Below, piece by piece: positions 33,639 to 42,648 of a DNA stretch of 64,000 nt. The stretch comes from Flavobacteriaceae bacterium UBA4166 (GTDB lineage: Bacteria > Bacteroidota > Bacteroidia > Flavobacteriales > Flavobacteriaceae): the NCBI GenBank assembly GCA_002379985.1, contig DFVG01000030.1, positions 2,129-66,128 on the forward strand, read 5' to 3'. Under the pieces are notes generated by a model, which was not told the origin of the DNA, did no database searches, and saw only the letters and a program-made list of their open reading frames with translations. Position numbers and translations under genes: made by a program. Position 1 is the first letter of the stretch; the number at the start of each line of letters is the position of its first letter.

Positions 33639-36600
33639 ATGAAGTACTTCCTGTTTTTTGTACTATGCTGTACCGTGTTTCTGGGTTGGTCGCAGGAGGT
33701 CTCTCCTTCCCTTCAGAAAAGTACCCTTGCGGTACAAGACACCTTGGTTTTAGATAGCGTTGGCATCAATCCAACGGCCTTCTCTATTACCGATAAGCAG
33801 GGAAACCGGATCGATTCTTTAGGGTATGCCGTTGACTTCAAAAAAGGACAGGTTTATGTTTCGGAACGCACAAAAGCCAATTACGATTCTTTGGTGGTGA
33901 CGTATTTGCCGTATCCGGAATACCTCAGAAAACGATATTTTGAGCTCGACCGAAATATTATCGTAGAAAATACGGGCGCTCTCGACAAGCTCTACAGCCT
34001 TCAAACTGACAATACACAACGAAATTACACCCCTTTTGACGGACTCAATTCGGTGGGAAGCATCACACGAGGGGTCACCATTGGAAACAATCAGAACGCA
34101 GTGGTCAATTCACAATTAGATCTTCAGATCACAGGAAAACTCAATGAAAAAGTTTCGATTCGCGCCTCTATTCAAGATGCCAACATTCCTACACAAGAAG
34201 GCGGTTATTCGCAAAGCCTAGATGAATTTGATGAAATTTTTATCGAGCTCTTCAGTGAACGGTGGAACATTCGTGCCGGAGATGTAGATCTTCAGAATAG
34301 CAATAGTTACTTCGGAAGGTTTACCAAAAAAGTCCAAGGAATTTCGCTGGGCGGAACAGTATTGCACGAAAACGGAAGCCAAACCTCTGCTTTTGCTTCG
34401 GGTGCCCTGGTGCGTGGTATCTTTCAGCGGAGTCAGTTTGTGGGAGAAGAAGGGAATCAGGGTCCGTATAAATTGGTGGGACCCAACGGAGAGTTATTCA
34501 TCCTCATCGTATCCGGAAGCGAGCGCGTGTATGTAAACGGCTTATTGCTGAATCGCGGTGAAAATGAAGATTATGTCATTGATTACAACGCGGGAGAAAT
34601 TCGGTTTAACCCCACCTATCCTATCACGGCAAACATGCGAATTACGGTAGAATATCAATATACTGATCGTAGTTACACACGTTTCATTGGCTACGGGGGC
34701 GGAAATCATCGCAGTGAAAAACTTGACCTTGGCGTCTATGTGTACACCGAAAATGATGCTAAAAATCAACCGTTACAGCAAAATCTTTCCGAAGAACAAG
34801 TCGCCATCTTACAAAATGCCGGTGACGATCCGGATTTAATGACGGCTCCTTCTGCAATACCCGATACGTTTTCAGAAAATAAAATCCTATATCGAAAAGA
34901 GATCATCAATGGGGAAGAAGTCTTTGTATTTTCAACCAATCCCGAAGATGAGTTGTTTTCGGTTCGCTTTTCGTTAGTAGGACCTAACCAAGGTGATTAT
35001 GTGCTGAGCAATGAAAGTACCATTAGCCGTGTTTTCGAATATGTGGCGCCTATCAATGGAATTCCACAAGGAAATTATGCCCCGATCATCCGACTCCAAG
35101 CTCCGGTAAAATTACAGATTGGTGGGGTGCACGGTAACTATCATCCTTCTCCAAAGACCAACATTGGTTTTGAGCTGGCTGGAAGTCAGAATGACCTCAA
35201 CCTATTTTCAGACATAGACGATGGAAATAATGATGGTTTTGCAGGGCGCGTGGCCGGAAATCAGCGTCTCTTTACGACCGAAGACTCGTTACAAGTGAAT
35301 GCTACCGGTTCTGTAGATTACATCGCCAGAGATTTTAGAACTATCGAGCGGCTGTACAATATTGAGTTTACCCGAGATTGGAACCTTGTGAGCCCTATGG
35401 GAGATCAGACTTTTGTAAAAGCCGGACTCGAAGCGCTACAGCTAAAAAGTGGTGCGGCGCAATACGAACTACAACATTTGCGCTTTTCTGATAACTTTCA
35501 AGGAACCCGACATGTGGTGAACGGACGTTGGAAATTTGGTAACCTCGATCTGGTCGCGAACGGGAGTCATTTGAATAGCACCGGAGATTCCTTGGATTCA
35601 AAATTCACGAGAGCGCATGCGGTGCTTCGCTATCAATTAAAGAAGGCTTGGGTAGGGGGCAAAGTGAGCGGTGAAGACAATCAAGTACGCATCATGACCA
35701 ATGACAGCTTAACGCCTGTAAGTCAGCGTTTCCAAGAATTCGAAGTCTTTACAGGTATTGGTGACAGCACCCAAGTATTTGCCGAAGTAGGCTATATCTA
35801 TCGTGAAAATGACAGTGTTCAGAACAATCGTTTACAAGAAGTTAATAGATCGAACAATATTTACCTAAAATCGCGACTTCTAAACACCGAAAATACGCGG
35901 CTTTCCTTGTTCGCAAATTATCGGGAATTAAATTATAGTGTCGACAGCCTTCCTGATGAAAAGACCTTGAATACCCGTCTGCTCTACAATCAGCGTTTAT
36001 TACAAGGAGGTATTCGGTTGAACACCACATTAGAATCTAGTAATGGAGTGCTTCCGCAGCAAGAATTCACTTACGTAAAGACCGAGCCGGGGCAAGGGGT
36101 GTATGCCTGGCAAGATTACAATGACAATGGCGTACAGGAACTAGATGAGTTTGAAGTCGCTCAATTTCAAGATCAAGCAGAATATGTTCGTGTATTGTTA
36201 CCCAATCAAGTGTTTGTAAAGATCAGGAACAACTCATTTAGTCAGACACTTACATTGAATCCACAGGCATGGTCGAATGCTTCCGGTGTGAAAAAAGTGC
36301 TTTCCCATTTTTACAATCAGACCTCTTACATTGTGGATCGACAAATTCGAAGGCGAGGCGATAACTTCAACATCAATCCCTTTGATGAAGGAGATGAAGA
36401 ACCATTGGGGTTGAGTCTCAATTTTAGGAATGCGTTGTTCTTTAATCGCGGGAAGCAGCGCTATACCACGAGTTATACTTATTTAAGTTCCTCCAACAGT
36501 AATTTATTATCGCTCGGGCTTCAGACGCAACAACTCGAAAGTCATCAGCTTAACATCAATCATAAATTTTGGGAGCAGTGGTTGCTGACGCTAAAAGGCG

Positions 36601-37055
36601 CATTGAGTACGAACGAGAGTATCAGTGAGAATTTTTCAAACCGAAATTATGAGTTAGACACACGAGATGTCTTTCCGAAGCTCTCATTTTTAGCGAGCCA
36701 GCAGACCCGTTTTGATGTTTTTTACCAATGGGTGCAAAAGGAGAATCTTTTAGGGCTAAGGGAGGAATTGCTACAACAGAACTTAGGAGTATCTTTTGCC
36801 TACAATAATGTGGAGAAGATCTCCATCAATGGAGAGTTCAAGTATATCGACAATGCCTTTGACGGAAGTGCCTTTTCGCCGGTAGCGTATCAAATGTTAG
36901 AAGGGTTGCAACCCGGCACGAATTATACGTGGAACGTTTTGTTTCAGAAGCGGATCACAAAATACTTGGATGCGAACCTTTCGTACTTCGGAAGAAAAAG
37001 TGAAAATACCAAAACCATTCATACGGGAAGTGTTCAACTTCGAGCATTTTTCTAA
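33639..37055 (+). CDS. Large outer-membrane beta-barrel-like protein, function unknown
   Basis: This 1138-residue exported protein has signal MKYFLFFVLCCTVFLGWSQ. After an N-terminal Ig/beta region (about 20-130), it has GSITRGVTIGNNQNAVVNSQ and a long run of alternating hydrophobic and polar strands to the end, closing with a phenylalanine (VQLRAFF), as barrel proteins do. Some mid-N-terminal motifs (IRASIQDANIP, FDEIFIELF, IRAGDVDL) recall SprA-like T9SS translocon segments, though this is less than half the length of SprA. I do not recognise a named family. It has its own downstream bidirectional terminator. Confidence 0.72.
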   Translation: MKYFLFFVLCCTVFLGWSQEVSPSLQKSTLAVQDTLVLDSVGINPTAFSITDKQGNRIDSLGYAVDFKKGQVYVSERTKANYDSLVVTYLPYPEYLRKRYFELDRNIIVENTGALDKLYSLQTDNTQRNYTPFDGLNSVGSITRGVTIGNNQNAVVNSQLDLQITGKLNEKVSIRASIQDANIPTQEGGYSQSLDEFDEIFIELFSERWNIRAGDVDLQNSNSYFGRFTKKVQGISLGGTVLHENGSQTSAFASGALVRGIFQRSQFVGEEGNQGPYKLVGPNGELFILIVSGSERVYVNGLLLNRGENEDYVIDYNAGEIRFNPTYPITANMRITVEYQYTDRSYTRFIGYGGGNHRSEKLDLGVYVYTENDAKNQPLQQNLSEEQVAILQNAGDDPDLMTAPSAIPDTFSENKILYRKEIINGEEVFVFSTNPEDELFSVRFSLVGPNQGDYVLSNESTISRVFEYVAPINGIPQGNYAPIIRLQAPVKLQIGGVHGNYHPSPKTNIGFELAGSQNDLNLFSDIDDGNNDGFAGRVAGNQRLFTTEDSLQVNATGSVDYIARDFRTIERLYNIEFTRDWNLVSPMGDQTFVKAGLEALQLKSGAAQYELQHLRFSDNFQGTRHVVNGRWKFGNLDLVANGSHLNSTGDSLDSKFTRAHAVLRYQLKKAWVGGKVSGEDNQVRIMTNDSLTPVSQRFQEFEVFTGIGDSTQVFAEVGYIYRENDSVQNNRLQEVNRSNNIYLKSRLLNTENTRLSLFANYRELNYSVDSLPDEKTLNTRLLYNQRLLQGGIRLNTTLESSNGVLPQQEFTYVKTEPGQGVYAWQDYNDNGVQELDEFEVAQFQDQAEYVRVLLPNQVFVKIRNNSFSQTLTLNPQAWSNASGVKKVLSHFYNQTSYIVDRQIRRRGDNFNINPFDEGDEEPLGLSLNFRNALFFNRGKQRYTTSYTYLSSSNSNLLSLGLQTQQLESHQLNINHKFWEQWLLTLKGALSTNESISENFSNRNYELDTRDVFPKLSFLASQQTRFDVFYQWVQKENLLGLREELLQQNLGVSFAYNNVEKISINGEFKYIDNAFDGSAFSPVAYQMLEGLQPGTNYTWNVLFQKRITKYLDANLSYFGRKSENTKTIHTGSVQLRAFF

Positions 37056-37056
37056 T

Positions 37057-37086
37057 AAAAAAAGGCGCTCACAAGAAGCGCCTTTT
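37057..37086. terminator. Bidirectional terminator between convergent genes
   Basis: AAAGGCGCT (37061-37069) pairs with AGCGCCTTT (37077-37085), with an A-tract on the left and a T-tract on the right. It serves the outer-membrane protein gene and the convergent T9SS cargo gene. Confidence 0.9.
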
Positions 37087-37107
37087 CTTCTTAAAATGAT
37101 AGATGAT

Positions 37108-40038
37108 CTATTGAACGATAATTCGTTTGATACTACCAAAATCCTTGTTTCCAAGACGTACGATATATATTCCTGATGCCACATAAGACATGTCGAGGTT
37201 GTACTCGTATCCGGTTCCGTTTTCGTTATCAACGCGACGGCTCAACAAGGTTTGTCCTAACATGTTCATTACAGTAAGTTCCAAACGCTCTGTTACTTGC
37301 GTAGTAAGTAACTGTAATTGATACTGATCATTTCCTTGATTAATGATGATCAATTCAGAACCATCAGTGAATCCTGGCGTAACAATATCAAATAACTCGT
37401 CGCTACAAATCTGTAGGGTCCAATCTTGCAATTGTCCTCCATCTTGATTCGCATCATCGGTAATACGGAGCGTCCAATCTCCTGCAGACTGCAAGCCGTT
37501 AAAGTCGGATAAACTTCCTTCCGGACGGAAAGAACCGGTAAACGGTGCAGTTCCTCCTGTGATAGGATCGGCTGCATCATCATCAAAAGTAGTATTGATC
37601 ATGTTGTCACCACTACCGCCATTGTCTGTAGAAAGTTCTACAATCGTTCCATCTGGACCTTCCAAGAAAATATCAAGATCTCCAGTGAAGGTATGTGTTA
37701 GATTCAACGTTACATTAACATCATTGATTAAGAAATCATTGTCATACGTAATGACAGACTCTGTAACCGTCCCTGCATTAGGGCCAATTGGGAAATTCGT
37801 GTCGTTCTCTCCAGAAAGACAAGCAATATTTTCAACGGTTTTCGTACTGCTGTCATTTGCTGCAACGGCATCCCCTGTAAGGTCTGTTGAAGCTGTAAAT
37901 TCATAGGATCCTACTCCTGAAATATCAGCATCTTGTGTGAAGGTATACGAAAGCGTACTTCCAGGATTGATAGGTCCTGCTACTGTTTCGGTTACAAGCG
38001 TTCCCCCATCAATACTGTAGGAAACGTCAAAATCAGATTGTACAGCTCCACCAAAGTTTTCAATCGTCACGGTCACTGGTTCTACCCCTAGTCCTTCTCC
38101 ACTTTCCGGTGCGGTAATTTCTGTTACACCTAGATCATTGGCGAAGATGTGCGTCACTTCTTTTGTTACTGAGTCGTTAGAATTATCTTCATCGGTTGGT
38201 AACCCGGTCTCTACCGAGATCTCATAGGTTTCTCCTTCCGTAGAAAGATCAACCGTAGCCGTGAAGGTATACTGTGCTGAAGTAGCAGAAGGGATAGTAC
38301 CCGTAAAGGTCTCCGTTGCAATCGTAGATCCATCTACTGTTAAGGTCAATGGAATATTTGATTGTGAATCCAATCCGAAGTTAAAGATGGTTACTGTTAC
38401 TTCTTCCATTGCGGTTAAAAGTCCGTCATTCGGCTCATCAATGTTTATAGCACCCGTATCGTTATTGAAGTCGGGAGCAATTTGAAACACCCCTACTACA
38501 TCTTTACGACCGCTATTCATATACTCGTTGATAAACCAAAAGGTCTTATCGTTACTTGGGTCGATATCGATCTTACTATAATCTCCGTAACGAAGCCCTG
38601 GAATATTCTGGTTTCCATTGGCGATCAATTCTTCAGCAACGGTCATCGTTCCTAAAGGATCTCCGGCAAAACGACCGGTGTAATATGAGCTTACACGAAC
38701 TTCATTTGGATCATTAGGATCTACGGTCATACCAGAATATCCCATTCCAATATTTCCGAAGAGGTCCATCATCATACTGGCGTGCCAAGCGTGTTTTTCA
38801 CCACCTGTTGGGGTGTCTGGTGCCACGTAAGTACCTTCTTGATAGACTGTCCATGGTTGGTTGTCATCATCTTGGCGCAATTCATACCAGCGAACGGCGG
38901 CTTTTTCACCACTTGAAGCATCTACATCAATGACGAAATTGAATAACGCCGAGTTATGTGTTCCAAACTTTCGGAATTGTGCTTGGTTCATGATGGTAGC
39001 CTGTAACGCATCAATGGGAACTCCTCCGCCCGGTTGTGTTAGGTTAGAAAAGCTTCCTCCATCAAATACAGAGATAAAAGGCGTTGCTGTAAGCTCTGTA
39101 GGCGTTGATACCGTTGAATTAGCAGGCGTGTCCCAATCTACATCGATCGTCCATAATTTTACGTGATCTTCAGTAACACCACTCCAAGCGTCATCCTGAA
39201 GGTAGATAATTGTAGCACCACCGGCAGCAGGCATGGTGTCATCGGTAACGTTCAAGGCTTGCGGACTAAAGAAACCACTGGTTACGATACCGGGAAGGTT
39301 AAACCCAAGGATCTGAGCAGAGGGATTTCCTACCAACATCTCATCCCGCTCCAAAGCCCATACTTTATTGGTAGAACTGGTATTATCTGTGATGTAATAA
39401 CCGTCACTCCAAACGGATAGTTTTTGATAATCATTGATCTGAGGAATCGTATATGTAAACCATCCATCATTGATAGGGTCTGGACCGTCAGAAACTGCGA
39501 TCTGCGCTCCTCCTCCAAGGAAGGAAAGCACCCAGCGGTCTACGGCACTGTCATAAGATACCGTAAGGTCGCAACAGCCTCCATTTGGAAAAATGGTTGG
39601 GTTTGGTGATATCTGTCCGGTAAGCGCGTTTCCGTCTTTATCATAGATAATAAACCCGGTATTGAATACCACAAAGACGTGATCGGGTCCAACCGCTAAA
39701 GATGGGTCGGTAGGTTGCGAACTGGATTGCGCAGCATCAAACACTAAAATTGGTGCTTTCGCAGGAATTTTACTTGCCAATCTGTGGGCATTACGAGCGA
39801 AGAAATCATCTTCTACTTGGGGATCTTTTCCGGGCACTACTTCCGGGCGAGATGAACGACCATCTTGGGCTTCTTTGTCTACCGTAACGGCAGGTGTTAA
39901 ATTTCCACGAGAAGCAATCGAAGGAACATATTCCATGTCTCCAACGGTGCCTACATAGATGGGGCCTTCATTTTGTTGTGCGTACACTGCTGATAGCGTA
40001 AAAAAGCAAAGCAATGCTACTAAGTAATTAAATTTCAT
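37108..40038 (-). CDS. Secreted T9SS cargo protein with CARDB repeats and P-domain
   Basis: This 976-residue protein has signal MKFNYLVALLCFFTLSAVYAQ. Residues up to about 525 form a beta-rich module shared with the paralogue at 40687-42528 (shared words ALERDEM, QDDAW, MNQAQFR/MNQVQYR, RWYELRQD). Two CARDB-like domains follow (about 525-629 and 630-738), then a proprotein-convertase P-domain (about 739-880, HTFTGDLDIFLEGPDGT, WTLRITDDANQDGG). A type A T9SS sorting domain (about 895-976) ends GSIKRIIVQ. It should cross the outer membrane by the T9SS and be anchored or released at the surface. No protease triad is seen, so the P-domain is not attached to a protease here. Confidence 0.85.
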   Translation of the reverse strand: MKFNYLVALLCFFTLSAVYAQQNEGPIYVGTVGDMEYVPSIASRGNLTPAVTVDKEAQDGRSSRPEVVPGKDPQVEDDFFARNAHRLASKIPAKAPILVFDAAQSSSQPTDPSLAVGPDHVFVVFNTGFIIYDKDGNALTGQISPNPTIFPNGGCCDLTVSYDSAVDRWVLSFLGGGAQIAVSDGPDPINDGWFTYTIPQINDYQKLSVWSDGYYITDNTSSTNKVWALERDEMLVGNPSAQILGFNLPGIVTSGFFSPQALNVTDDTMPAAGGATIIYLQDDAWSGVTEDHVKLWTIDVDWDTPANSTVSTPTELTATPFISVFDGGSFSNLTQPGGGVPIDALQATIMNQAQFRKFGTHNSALFNFVIDVDASSGEKAAVRWYELRQDDDNQPWTVYQEGTYVAPDTPTGGEKHAWHASMMMDLFGNIGMGYSGMTVDPNDPNEVRVSSYYTGRFAGDPLGTMTVAEELIANGNQNIPGLRYGDYSKIDIDPSNDKTFWFINEYMNSGRKDVVGVFQIAPDFNNDTGAINIDEPNDGLLTAMEEVTVTIFNFGLDSQSNIPLTLTVDGSTIATETFTGTIPSATSAQYTFTATVDLSTEGETYEISVETGLPTDEDNSNDSVTKEVTHIFANDLGVTEITAPESGEGLGVEPVTVTIENFGGAVQSDFDVSYSIDGGTLVTETVAGPINPGSTLSYTFTQDADISGVGSYEFTASTDLTGDAVAANDSSTKTVENIACLSGENDTNFPIGPNAGTVTESVITYDNDFLINDVNVTLNLTHTFTGDLDIFLEGPDGTIVELSTDNGGSGDNMINTTFDDDAADPITGGTAPFTGSFRPEGSLSDFNGLQSAGDWTLRITDDANQDGGQLQDWTLQICSDELFDIVTPGFTDGSELIIINQGNDQYQLQLLTTQVTERLELTVMNMLGQTLLSRRVDNENGTGYEYNLDMSYVASGIYIVRLGNKDFGSIKRIIVQ

Positions 40039-40269
40039 TCGATTTTAGTTTATATTAACATTTACGAGTTTCCTAAAATACAACACCGACCATAGATTGT
40101 CAATTTTTGTATTTCTTTTAACTTTCGACACAATGATCTGTATTTCAACATTTTAAATTCATTTTTTTAATTTTAATTGGAATTCTATGATGGTTGCTTC
40201 GGAATTCATCGCAATTGGCTGGCACATTATTTGTAAATTACTTAGCGGAAAACCAAACCATCTAATATT

Positions 40270-40644
40270 ATGACAACTTTTTTAAAAACATCCTTTCTAC
40301 TCGTATCCGTTTTCTTTTTGGCACAATGTGATGCCACCAAAAATACATCCGATACCCCAAAAGAAGAAAATCAAATGACTGTGAATGCCACTGCAAAAAA
40401 AATGATGGAAGAAGGCTTCAAGGCCGGAACAATTGTTTATTCTGAAGCAGAAAACGATTGCCCGTATACCATTCAAATTGAAAATGAAGAACCTTCTTAC
40501 TTTCTAGATCCTGTTAATCTAGAAGAAGCCTATAAAAAGGATGGCATGAAAATTTGGGTGCAATATGCAGGTATGCGCATGATGAACCGATGTGAGAAAG
40601 CAAATCCTGTGAATGTAGTTGCTATACAAAAAAGAGAGGAGTAA
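40270..40644 (+). CDS. Small Bacteroidota lipoprotein, unknown function
   Basis: This 124-residue lipoprotein has signal MTTFLKTSFLLVSVFFLAQC (acceptor Cys at 20). Two more Cys (ENDCPYTI and MNRCEKANPV) may form a disulfide. The AGTIVYSEAENDCPYTIQIE and WVQYAGMRMMNRCE segments suggest a small beta-barrel. I do not recognise a characterised family. It lies alone between the two divergently and convergently placed T9SS cargo genes and ends in its own terminator. The 231-base gap upstream is AT-rich and must hold divergent promoters, but I see no clear pair. Confidence 0.75.
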   Translation: MTTFLKTSFLLVSVFFLAQCDATKNTSDTPKEENQMTVNATAKKMMEEGFKAGTIVYSEAENDCPYTIQIENEEPSYFLDPVNLEEAYKKDGMKIWVQYAGMRMMNRCEKANPVNVVAIQKREE

Positions 40645-40660
40645 AAACTCCTCTCTTTTA
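40631..40660. terminator. Bidirectional terminator
   Basis: AAAGAGAGGAGT (40631-40642), loop AAAA, then ACTCCTCTCTTT (40647-40658): a perfect 12-bp stem overlapping the lipoprotein stop codon. T-tracts on both strands let it also serve the convergent T9SS gene. Confidence 0.9.
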
Positions 40661-40686
40661 TTCGTTTTAGTAAAACGTTGCTATGC

Positions 40687-42528
40687 TTACTTCACAATGA
40701 TCTTTGCGGTTTGGAAAGAGTTCAACTCTTCACTACCAATCTTTACCAAATAGACTCCAGCAGCAGCATATGACATATCTATCGTATGCTTGTAAGCAGA
40801 ACCTTCTTTGCTAAGGTTATTGAAAATCACTGTTCTTCCTTGAATATCGATAACGCTCATTGCTACCGTTCCGTCGTAACTTGTGTTTAAGATAACTTCA
40901 AACTTGTTATTCGGAAGCGTCAATACTTGCATATCTGCATTTGAGATGGCAACATCTGATACGCTAAATTCAGGTTCTAAGCTAAAGTGAAATGCTTGGT
41001 CGCGACGAACCGGATTGAAAGTTTCGCCAATATACCAGAATGTAGTATCATCTGAAGGATCTACAGTTAAGTGCGTATAATCAGCCAAACGGTTACTTGG
41101 GTTCGAGTTTGTACTTAGAATTAATGGTGTTTCATCAACTGTCATTACATTTAAAGCATCTTCAGCAAAGCGTCCTGTGAAATTCATTTGAATTCTGTCT
41201 GTCGATGAAGACGTATAGTATCCAATTGCAATATCACCGTCACCGTTCATCGCCATGGTTCCAGAATAGGCATCTTTACCATCAGGAGCCTCATAGGTTC
41301 CTTCTTGGAAGATCGTCCATGGGTCACCATCAGCATCTTGACGAAGCTCATACCAACGAATCGCAGCCTTCTCACCACCTCCTGCAACAACGTCTACTAC
41401 GAAATTCATCACAGCAGAGTTATAGCCAGGAAAACGGCGATATTGAACTTGATTCATCATTGTTGCTTGCAGCACATCGATATCAACACCACCTCCTTGC
41501 GGACGGTTAGAGAAAGATCCACCGTCAAAAACTCCTGTAAAGTCAGCTACGGTAATTTCTTGCGCTGTTGAGATGGAAGAATTGGCAGGGGTATCCCAAT
41601 CTACAGTCGCACTCCAAATCTTTAGGTGATCATCTGCAACGCCACCCCATGCATCATCTTGCATATAGACGATAGGAACAGGTGTTCCTGGAGGCGCTTG
41701 TTCGTCGTCAGTGGTGTGGAAAGCGTGTGGGCTATAGAAACCAAAAGTGCTGATTCCAGGAAGTGGAAAAGCAATAAATTGCGCTGGATTTCCTTGGATC
41801 ATTTCGTCTCTTTCAACCGCAAAAACGCGATTACCACTACTAATATTCGCAGTTACCATGTACACATCACCGAAAGAGGCAAATTTCGTATAGTCAGGGA
41901 ATGCTCCAGTACCAAAACCAGTAGTATATACGTACCAACCATCGTTCACGGGGTCAGGTCCTTGACATACGGCTACGTTAAATCCGTTCGGGTTGTTATC
42001 AAATTCGGTGATAACAAATCGATCTACAACAGCATCATAGAATATAATAGGGTCTCCGATAGCATTCCCTGGAAAAATTGTTGCTAGGGAAGCTTCTGAT
42101 GTTAATGGATTTCCATCCTTGTCAAAAATTCGGAACGCCGAGTTCCAGGCTGCTACATAATGGTTAGGACCGGCAGCACCTGTTGGATCAGAAGGTGTTG
42201 CTTGTGAAACGTCCGCTAAAAATTCTAAGATAATTGTTCCTGGATCACGCTGAGGAGCTCTTGCTTGAGTTCCCATTAAAGGATCATTTCCTGTTGGCTT
42301 CCCTTTTCCGGGTACCACTGTATTTCCGTGTCGGCGTTTAGGATGTCCTGCTCGTAGGGAGTTGTCTGCCTCCTGAAAAGTTCCGTTTCGCATCTGCTCT
42401 GCAATACTTGGTACCACAATCGGACCTTCAATATATCCGAAGTCAGATGGCCCTTCAGCATCCTGAGCTGAAACCATTCCAAAAGAGAATAGGAATAGCA
42501 TCGCCACTGCATAATTAGTAATTTTCAT
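40687..42528 (-). CDS. Secreted T9SS cargo protein, shorter paralogue
   Basis: This 613-residue protein has signal MKITNYAVAMLFLFSFGMVSA. The body (to about 530) is homologous to the N-terminal half of the 976-residue neighbour: both share VVPGKG/VVPGKD, GPDPVNDGW/GPDPINDGW, a VERDEM/LERDEM word and TVDWDTPANS/DVDWDTPANS. It lacks the CARDB and P-domain modules and passes directly into a type A T9SS sorting domain ending QTAKIIVK. The shared module recurs as beta strands with Asp-rich loops, possibly a propeller; its ligand is unknown. The two genes probably arose by duplication. Confidence 0.83.
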   Translation of the reverse strand: MKITNYAVAMLFLFSFGMVSAQDAEGPSDFGYIEGPIVVPSIAEQMRNGTFQEADNSLRAGHPKRRHGNTVVPGKGKPTGNDPLMGTQARAPQRDPGTIILEFLADVSQATPSDPTGAAGPNHYVAAWNSAFRIFDKDGNPLTSEASLATIFPGNAIGDPIIFYDAVVDRFVITEFDNNPNGFNVAVCQGPDPVNDGWYVYTTGFGTGAFPDYTKFASFGDVYMVTANISSGNRVFAVERDEMIQGNPAQFIAFPLPGISTFGFYSPHAFHTTDDEQAPPGTPVPIVYMQDDAWGGVADDHLKIWSATVDWDTPANSSISTAQEITVADFTGVFDGGSFSNRPQGGGVDIDVLQATMMNQVQYRRFPGYNSAVMNFVVDVVAGGGEKAAIRWYELRQDADGDPWTIFQEGTYEAPDGKDAYSGTMAMNGDGDIAIGYYTSSSTDRIQMNFTGRFAEDALNVMTVDETPLILSTNSNPSNRLADYTHLTVDPSDDTTFWYIGETFNPVRRDQAFHFSLEPEFSVSDVAISNADMQVLTLPNNKFEVILNTSYDGTVAMSVIDIQGRTVIFNNLSKEGSAYKHTIDMSYAAAGVYLVKIGSEELNSFQTAKIIVK

Positions 42529-42648
42529 TTCGATAGTTTTTTAGTTAAAGAGTTATTAATTCGTGTTAAAAATACATTAATTCTTTAACCTAGACTAGTT
42601 TTGAACCGTCTTTAACGCAGCGACACTAAATTTTTGGTAGCGTGCAAT

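Noticed and set aside
41626..42087. 153-codon open frame on the plus strand opposite the T9SS cargo gene
   Set aside because: Antisense to a clearly coding gene, no motif, no promoter or signal peptide; treated as a shadow.
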